This document shows positions 58,201-64,000 of a stretch of 64,000 nt of DNA, piece after piece. The position numbers and the translations under genes were made by a program. Origin of the DNA: Luidia sarsii (Eukaryota; Echinodermata; Asteroidea; Paxillosida; Luidiidae). Numbering within the stretch: position 1 is the stretch's first letter; each line of letters begins with the position of its first letter. The stretch lies in the NCBI GenBank assembly GCA_949987565.1, contig OX465111.1:16342359-16406358 (forward strand), written 5' to 3'. The notes under the pieces are model-generated. The model did no database searches, was not told the DNA's origin, and saw only the letters and a list, made by a program, of their open reading frames with translations.

Positions 58201-61200
58201 CTCTTGGAGGAGATGCAAGCCAAAGTCAAGGGAAGGCACACGGTTCACATCGCTGAAGAGCGGAATGTGACCATCGACATCAGCCCAAGGGATATTTTAA
58301 AGCCCTATGTCCCCCGGCCACCGATCGGGAAGAAGAGACCACAGAGTGCAGTAACTCTAACCAATCGAAACGGATTTGAGGGAGACAGCAGTAGCTCTGT
58401 TGGACCAAGAGGGATGATCTCAACAGCATCAGGTCGTCGAATAGTGCCAAGGCCTAAGTCAGCAAGACCTCGCGTTGCCAAAGTACAGGTGGTCGGTGTT
58501 GACTATGGGGCAGATTCTGAGCAACCTGTCAGAGAATCCTCACCATTGAAAACCGATGCTCCCAGCCAGATGCGACGAGAGGTGGAGACCATGATGTCCC
58601 GCATGGGCATCTCAAATGAGGAGAACAATGACGAGGCTGTACAATCTACAAGGGCAACCTCATCCTCTTCAGCCACTGCACCCTCAGTGCCGTCAGGGTT
58701 CAAGCGGCTCTCGCAGTCCTCCTCAGAGACAAACTACTACGAGCTTTCCAGGGAATCTGGCTCCAGCACCCCCTCCCAGACGACCCTTCTCACAACCAAG
58801 ACCATCCAACTGGGAGACGGTGGCCCCCAGGAGCAGAAGTCAGTGTCGGTGATCAGGCGGGCTCCAGAGCCGTTCCGCTCGGCCCTTTTGAAACCTGAGA
58901 AGAAGAGTGTTCCTCTGGAGGGACAGAAGGGAAGGACTGGAGGGACAAGCGATGAAGACTCTTTCCACCAGACCCATAGTGCCATCAGAAGACCGATGAG
59001 AGCTTCTAATACCGTGAGTAGCAATCTTATGTTATGAACACACATATGAATTCAAGTGTATTAATCAATGATGTAACAGAGATTGTTGTTTTTCTTGAAT
59101 GGGCTTCCTCCATGATAAGTCATTCTCATGCACCTCTAGGACTGGATAGGGGTGGAGAGCTGGTATGTAGGCATGGGTTCAAGTCCTGGTCCAATCAAAT
59201 TTTCGTTGCTATTTTAATCAATCAAAGCATTTCACACCAACATTTTATGGTACGTTTTCCTTAGATTTCTTCAGTTTATTTGCATAACTTAGGTTTTTGC
59301 AAGCTTCAGACTGCATTAGAATTTTCCCCAAAGCATGGACTAGTAGATGGTAAACTCCAGATACTGTCACATATTTGACCCGGCACAGCATAACGAGGAA
59401 TAAACCCCACTTTTGAGATTTTGAGATTTTCTATTGATGTGAAAGAGTATACCAATAGCTTTCAAATGATATCAAAATTATTTCCGTGTGAACTTTGTTG
59501 TAAATAGTACAAGGGGACTTCGCTCATTCGTTTGGTACCAGACACAATAATAGCAGCACCAGTCTAACTCCTCGAAAGCGGCCATTCAAAAAAGCAGGAA
59601 CTTTACATTTTCATGAAAACAGTACACAAACACTCCCCGAAATCTTTGTTCTTTTAACATTTACAGACGGATTTTGGAAAAATCCTTTGGACATAATATT
59701 CTCCAATACATGAACTTTCTGAATTGAGAAGATACTTTGACTTCAGGCGTTGTTTACTCGAAAAGTTTTTTGGTGGGATATTCCTCATGTCGCTGTGCCG
59801 GGTCACATATAGTAACCAGAGTTATCAAAGCTTATAGGCCATGTTGACTGTTGAGTAATTTCCATTTTACACTTGAGTAATTTCCAAAAATGTGTATCAT
59901 GATTATTATAAATTATGTTATCAAATCTGCAGGTTGGGTCCACTGCCCCTCCCAGACCAGAGTCTAGAATGGGTCACAGAAAGGATGATACGGAGTTGGA
60001 CACTACCCAGGGGACGACAGTTGACGAGGAGACAAAAGTTGCCACCAAACAACCCTCGGTACAGACTAGAGATTGATCACCATCAGGGCTTAAATTTGAG
60101 CACCAAATCTCAGTTAAGCTTAACAAAACCTGGGTCCAATTTTAAGGAATCCGTTACCGTTAGCAAAAAATTCTTTGCTTACCGCAGCAGATATTCTTTG
60201 CATATGGTTTGCATATTTCAAATGCAGAAAGTCTTGCTAACGGTTTCCATGATATAGGAATATGCTACAAGCTGCCCATAAGCACAGAATTATGCCGGAA
60301 CAGATTCCATGAAATTGGACCCTGTATGTACTTAAGTAAATAAGGTTGCCAGACAAGGGCCCATGCACTTTCTAAGCAATCACCAAGCAAACAAAGTTAA
60401 AAGCAAACAGTATCCTTGTTTATTCCTTTTTACCAAAGGAAAACTTAGCTTAGTTTAATTCTAAAGCAGATCTATGAAACTGGACCCTGCAACCGATTTC
60501 AAGAAAAGTTGCGTAAGTTATGCAAGGTATAAATGTTGCATAAGTCTTGCGCCTCAATGACCCTTTTCAGCAGTATTTATCAAAGGCAGCAAAATGTTGC
60601 GTAATGTTACGGAACATTTGAAGTTTTGTGAAATCGGCTGCTGGTCTCCTTAGTGTTAGACTCTAAAGCCCTCTTTGTCTTTTCTTAGATGGCCATGAGG
60701 CCTGTGTCAGCACCAAGCAAACGTAGGGGTATGGAATCATCGTCGTCAACGGCTACCGGAAGGAAGAGTCCAGGGAGGATTGGAAGGCGCCCACAATCAG
60801 CAAAGACACCCACAAATGTAATTAGTTAATCAAACAAAGGAAAAACTGACAGGGAACTTTTGAACAAATTGAAAAATTGACTAAGAAAACTTTGATTGGT
60901 CCGGCACAAACGTAATTAGAACAAAACAGGGCCATAACAGATAAGGGCTTTATGTTTCATAAAAGTTTGAAAATTATCCTATATGGGATTTAGGAAAAAA
61001 TAATCATTCCTAAGGTGGGGAAAATTTCGCACCTGTGAGAACAATCCTAACTCTAGTTTTTGGAAGAAGTAATTTTTATCTTGGAGTTGAAATCATTCCT
61101 AGAATTGAAATTGTTCCTCTGTAGACCTTTTTACAGAGCTTGATTTAATAGGAAAGGCTTGAGGTAAATAGAGTAATAGAACTTGGTCTTTTTGAGGATA

Positions 61201-63593
61201 AAATCAAGATGCTTTGAAGTGCCCAGCAGTGTTAATCTTTGCCCTGCCATGTTACGTTCAAATTAATTTTTGGGAAATAGAAAGGCTCTGGGTCTATTTC
61301 TACTCAGTCTATTGCTTCATGTCAATGGTATTGTGATCTTGAACATAGGATTTGAAGGTTTTCATGGTGAGAATAGCAGGAGTAATAGGCTTGCGGTGAC
61401 AACATGTAAAATTCTCTCTTTTGTGAGTATGTGTGGTTCTGAAAAGAACCGGAGGAACTCGACGTTTCGAACAGTATGTACTCTGTTCATCTTCAGGACT
61501 GGAGACGGTCTCCGGAAGACGAACAGAGTATACTGTTCAAGACATTGAGTTCCTCAGGTTCTTTTCAGAACCATACCGGTACATACTCACAAAAGAGAGA
61601 ATTTTCCATGGTGTCACTGCAAGCCTACTACTCCTTGAACATAAGAGTTTAGTTATTTTGCCTCTTGCATTCACTTGTGGTGAACTGGAGGAAGAAACAT
61701 TTACTTCAGTACATGATGTATGTGACAACTTTTATTCCTGTAAAACAGCTTCTAAATTCTTGTTCCTAATGTGAATTGGTGAATTTGTCAACTGAGCAAT
61801 GTATGTACATGTATGTCACCCGGGCACAAATTGACTTCAGAATTTAATTATCATTTTCAGACAGAAAAGCAGGAGAGCAAACTGAAAAGCAGTTCCAGCA
61901 CCTCCATCTCAACTTGTCCGAAGAAGCGGTGAGTTACATGATCATCAGATGACTACATTATTGTTAGCAGCTTTATATCTCAAGGGATAAACCCACATTC
62001 TCATTCAGATGCAAACAAGGTAGCCTATAAACCGGGCTTCCACAGTTATGGGATCACACAAAGTTTTAATATGTCGCCCTATGGCTGAATGACATTTGCA
62101 ATTGCTTTCCGTCATTTGAAAGCCATCTCTAACTTGTCCAGCTGGCCAATTTATGAAATTTTCAATGAAAATTTGACTGAACCTGGGGTTGATTTCACAA
62201 AGCCTTATGTTGCATCGTAACTCAAAGTATAATGGATAACCCATCAAAAGTTGTGATAGGCAGTATAGATTCTGCACATCGCTAATCGTCTTGCGATTGA
62301 TCGTAAATTATGATGAGTTTGGTGAAATAGACTGCCAGATTTGAGCTACTGTACTACCTTAGCAGTCTACCACCTTAGCAATCAGCCCTTAGGTGGGGCC
62401 ATTCCAAATAGTTCACAATCTTTACTGGCATTGGGGCACCAGTCAGAGGCATTTGACCATTAAATGGAAGATATATCATGGGATCATTTCCCCATTTTTT
62501 AGATTAAAATGTACACAACAAATAGCTGTAAATCTGGCTATAGCAAAGTGGATACAGCTTTTTGCAACTTTATTTACAAACAAAAAAGGAAAAGGAAACT
62601 AACTGGAAAATGTTGAAGCAATTCACGAAAAAATAAATAAATTGCTTGTTAAATCAACCAGTGCTCTACCTCCTGAGCTATCCAGCCCTTTGATGGATGC
62701 CCCCAAATGGTCAACTATCATTCCTGGCATTTGGGTGCCAATGAGTCTGACGCATTTGTACATAGACAGTGCTTCTTTTCATCGTAATTCTCATGTGGCA
62801 TTGCAGGACCGTAGACTACAAGCGAAACCGAGAGGCAGTCAGAGCACTGAGAGAAGGTACACTCAACAGAGATAAGAAATACACAAAACAAAGTGAGTCA
62901 TGTGGCATTGCTAAAACCCTCCTAAAGTGTAATTTTTCCACCAAGAATGACAACTTTTATTCCCTTTGTCACACTTTGCGAACAAATATCAGAAATTTAT
63001 ATTAATAAATTGTATGAAAATTTTTCCCACTTTTGGGAAAATGTTTTCCAAAATTTTAGTGCATGTATGGGAAATTCTTTTCCAACATTTTTGCATTTTT
63101 TTATGCATTTTGTTTCTTATTATTTTTTTACATGGCAAAGAAAACTGACTGGACTGGGACTTGAATTTGTAACTTTTGGTTTTGCGTACCAGCACTCTAC
63201 CAACACCAGAGGTTTTGGGTTCAAGTCCTGGTGGAGTCAAAGTTTTCTTTGCCATTTTTCAAAAACAAATTGTTTAAAACTTCCCAGTTAGATTTTCCTT
63301 TATTTGTTTGTCTTGTTCTAAGTCTTAAATTCAAATTGCCAATAGGCCTTTGAGGCCATCTAGTCATATGAGGCTTTAAAAGCTCAGTGCAGATAGGATT
63401 AGAAGTTAGAGTGTCTGACAGATTGATCTTAGGGTAATGATCTTCACGGCCCTTAGACTTCAGTGAGTAAACATTTCAACATGACAACTTGGGGACTGTT
63501 TGGTCAACAGTAGTAGCCGTGGAAGAGCCCAAAACCATCTTCTGGAGACCACGGAAGCCAGAATCCGAATCATCTGAAGAGGAAGAACCCCAG
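52214..63593 (+). CDS. Unrecognised large disordered protein (gene B), 12 exons, 3' end beyond window
   Basis: Not recognised. Exons 52214-52267, 53326-53516, 54606-54820, 55236-55421, 56300-56505, 56987-57114, 57969-59013, 59933-60058, 60689-60817, 61861-61928, 62807-62892, 63511-63593; phases join into at least 839 residues. It starts MEEALAQKYDRIQQFATRDC. The protein is polar, rich in Ser, Pro, Arg and Glu, and mostly disordered. RPxSA-like motifs recur: RPSSAS, KRPQSAV, RPKSARP, RPVSAPS, RRPQSAK. Short ordered-looking blocks are TTTGIALADMMLGLEDLSQQ (near 177-196), TVHIAEERNVTIDISPRDIL in exon 7 and VDYKRNREAVRALREGTLNR (near 785). Acidic clusters end exons 5, 6 and 12. Such composition is common in centrosomal and ciliary scaffold proteins, but no function is claimed. 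Exon 7 has a weak acceptor; an alternative AG 27 bases on, at 57994-57995, keeps the frame. Confidence 0.8.
52270..52365. repeat. GGTAGT/GGTACAGT-type simple repeat
   Basis: Impure tandem GGTAGTGGTACTGGTAG-like units directly after the gene B exon 1 donor. Confidence 0.7.
52836..53235 (+). mobile_element. tRNA-Ser SINE, copy 2, split by a foldback MITE
   Basis: The B box GGTTTGAATCC is at 52915-52925, followed by the body GCACTGAGCATTC ... ATCAAGTAGGGCAAAACC, collinear with copy 1. The body resumes after 53182 and ends in an A-rich run (53215-53235). Confidence 0.65.
52992..53182. mobile_element. TAGTCCGAG foldback MITE (family B), intact copy
   Basis: 191 bp, largely one palindrome: TAGTCCGAGTAACTTGGACC ... 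complement, with GGGTGACTGTACAGTCACCC at the centre and an extra partial arm on the left. Exact 9-bp duplication GGCAAAACC at 52983-52991 and 53183-53191. Confidence 0.9.
53663..53678 (-). repeat. Histone-type stem-loop motif
   Basis: The minus strand reads GGCTCTTCTCAGAGCC, within the histone 3' stem-loop consensus. It is part of the same dispersed repeat as 19045 and 61435. In gene B intron 2. Confidence 0.6.
54050..54215. mobile_element. Inverted pair of SINE 3' halves
   Basis: Left arm ACTGACTGGGAACTTTTGAA ... GGGATTTGAACCCGGGACC; right arm CCAGAGGTCTCGGGTTAAAA ... TGCCATTTTTCCAATTTG. The arms are complementary, so two tRNA T-arm segments with SINE tails meet head to head around ATGCAAA. 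Confidence 0.65.
55481..55650. mobile_element. Family F MITE, copy 2
   Basis: CCGATTTTAAGAAACTTGAA start, inner TTGCGTAAGTTATGCAAC and end CTTGAAAAATGCTG. It starts 59 bases after gene B exon 4. Confidence 0.65.
56519..56561 (+). mobile_element. Truncated family D tail, target duplication includes a splice donor
   Basis: A 43-bp 5'-truncated family D tail (TTAGTCAGTGAGCAGTTTGC, then AACAG and a T run). It is flanked by CAGGTTAGTATCAGTA (56503-56518) and CAGGTTAGTATCGGTA (56562-56577). The left copy contains the CAG|GTTAGT donor of gene B exon 5, so the donor is present twice. Confidence 0.85.
57302..57317 (-). repeat. Histone-type stem-loop motif, one mismatch
   Basis: The minus strand reads AGCTCTTCTCAGAGCC. 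The upstream sequence TGATTTGAAGGTTTTCATG resembles that at 61350, placing it in the same repeat family. Confidence 0.5.
59140..59225 (+). mobile_element. tRNA-derived SINE fragment
   Basis: GGACTGGATAGGGGTGGAGAG head, GGTTCAAGTCC B box, then CAAATTTTCGTTGCTATTTT, close to the tail start of the copy at 44672. In gene B intron 7. Confidence 0.6.
59374..59807. mobile_element. TGTGACCCGG MITE (family E), copy 2, longer
   Basis: The same ends and subterminal sequences as 47809 but 434 bp, with about 190 extra internal bases (around 59483-59690) lacking in copy 1. This suggests copy 1 is an internal deletion derivative. Confidence 0.75.
60492..60637. mobile_element. Family F MITE, copy 3
   Basis: Starts CCGATTTCAAGAAAAGTTGC and ends AAGTTTTGTGAAATCGG. 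Adjacent to the left is a family G-like fragment (60100-60320, CCATGAAATTGGACCCTG). Confidence 0.65.
61365..61645. mobile_element. Foldback element carrying paired histone-type stem-loops
   Basis: About 280 bp. The left arm includes GAGTAATAGGCTTGCGGTGA, ATTCTCTCTTTTGTGAGTAT, GGTTCTGAAAAGAACC (61435-61450) and ACAGTATGTACTCTGTTC. The right arm is the complement in reverse order, including GGTTCTTTTCAGAACC (61557-61572), AAAAGAGAGAATTTTC and GTCACTGCAAGCCTACTACT. In gene B intron 9. Confidence 0.8.
62187..62335. mobile_element. Family C MITE, near-complete copy
   Basis: GTTGATTTCACAAAGCCTTA ... ATCGTCTTGCGATTGATCGT ... GAGTTTGGTGAAATAGAC, the same order as the copy at 10590. Confidence 0.7.
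63126..63300. mobile_element. Inverted pair of SINE 3' halves, second example
   Basis: ATGGCAAAGAAAACTGACTG, GGGACTTGAATTTGTAAC, TTTTGCGTACCAGCACTCTA, then the mirrored GGTTTTGGGTTCAAGTCC, GTCAAAGTTTTCTTTGCCAT and the SINE tail. In gene B intron 11. Confidence 0.6.
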
Positions 63594-63862
63594 GTATTGC
63601 CATATGGTGACGGTGTGTCATCCTTTGTGTTTATGGAACATGTGGTCAGTGCCTGTGATAGGAGACACCCAAGGAGGTCATGACCCTAGACCCCAATGTT
63701 TTTACCCCATTGCCGTTTGGAAAAAAGTACATTCCTTACAAGGGTACTTAACAGGGCTTTGGCAGACAAGCAACACCTATTGCAATAGTTTGACATTTTC
63801 GAACAAAGAAAGAAAACCTATGAAAAAAGCTCATTGGACCAGCTTTGTACCACCTGTGGTCG

Positions 63863-64000
63863 ATTTCCAAAAACTCAACGTAATGTACAACCAATCGCAA
63901 GCCGATTAGCGATGCACAGAAACTATGTGAGCTATAACTTACGAATGATTATCCATCGTAAGTAGAGTTACAATTCATCATAAGGCTTTTTGAAATCCAC
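63863..64000. mobile_element. Family C MITE at right edge
   Basis: GGTCGATTTCCAAAAACTCA ... CAATCGCAAGCCGATTAGCG ... ATTATCCATCGTAAGTAG ... AAGGCTTTTTGAAATCCAC. It may continue a few bases past the window. Confidence 0.7.

Noticed and set aside
1..64000. Autonomous transposons or retroviral-type coding sequences
   Set aside because: No reverse transcriptase, integrase or transposase motif was seen in any long frame; all mobile elements here appear non-autonomous.

Overview
This is a stretch of animal nuclear DNA: AT-rich, with intron-split genes, GT-AG splice sites and many small transposons. The gene set (GPI transamidase, Integrator subunit, tubulin glutamylase, outer-dynein-arm docking protein, SWI5) and the repeat style (palindromic MITEs, tRNA-derived SINEs) suggest a marine invertebrate deuterostome. 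I lean towards an echinoderm, but that is an impression from repeat style, not a demonstrated assignment.

Genes in order: PIGK (-, 3' end off the left edge), INTS5 (+, complete, 20 exons), TTLL11 (-, complete, 7 exons), ODAD3/CCDC151 (-, complete, 11 exons), an unrecognised 422-residue gene 'A' (+, complete, 7 exons), SWI5 (-, complete, 5 exons) and an unrecognised long disordered gene 'B' (+, 12 exons, 3' end off the right edge). I built the exon models by hand. In every model the exon phases add up and each junction restores the reading frame. PIGK, INTS5, TTLL11, ODAD3 and SWI5 were recognised by remembered similarity to the vertebrate proteins; no search was run.

Three gene pairs start head to head over short gaps: PIGK/INTS5 (355 bp between start codons), ODAD3/gene A (478-535 bp) and SWI5/gene B (579 bp). 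INTS5/TTLL11 and gene A/SWI5 converge tail to tail. TTLL11 and ODAD3 are both microtubule/axoneme genes and follow each other on one strand. Apart from that the genes do not form a pathway: GPI anchoring, snRNA/Pol II processing, cilia and homologous recombination are represented.

The non-coding DNA is the unusual part. I could define several repeat families by their ends and, in several cases, by intact target-site duplications: a TTAA-flanked MITE (2 copies), a CGCAGTGGC MITE with 9-bp duplications (3 copies), a TAGTCCGAG foldback with 9-bp duplications (2 copies), a CAGGG...CCCTG 1.45-kb element, two SINE families (one from tRNA-Ser), and a hairpin element with 13-18 bp duplications and truncated copies that behaves like a retroposon. 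In SWI5 intron 1 three families are nested inside one another. One retroposon insertion has duplicated a splice donor in gene B. TTLL11 exon 5 is preceded by a 289-nt pyrimidine tract with no adenosine on the transcribed sense strand. A dispersed repeat carries a match to the metazoan histone mRNA 3' stem-loop.
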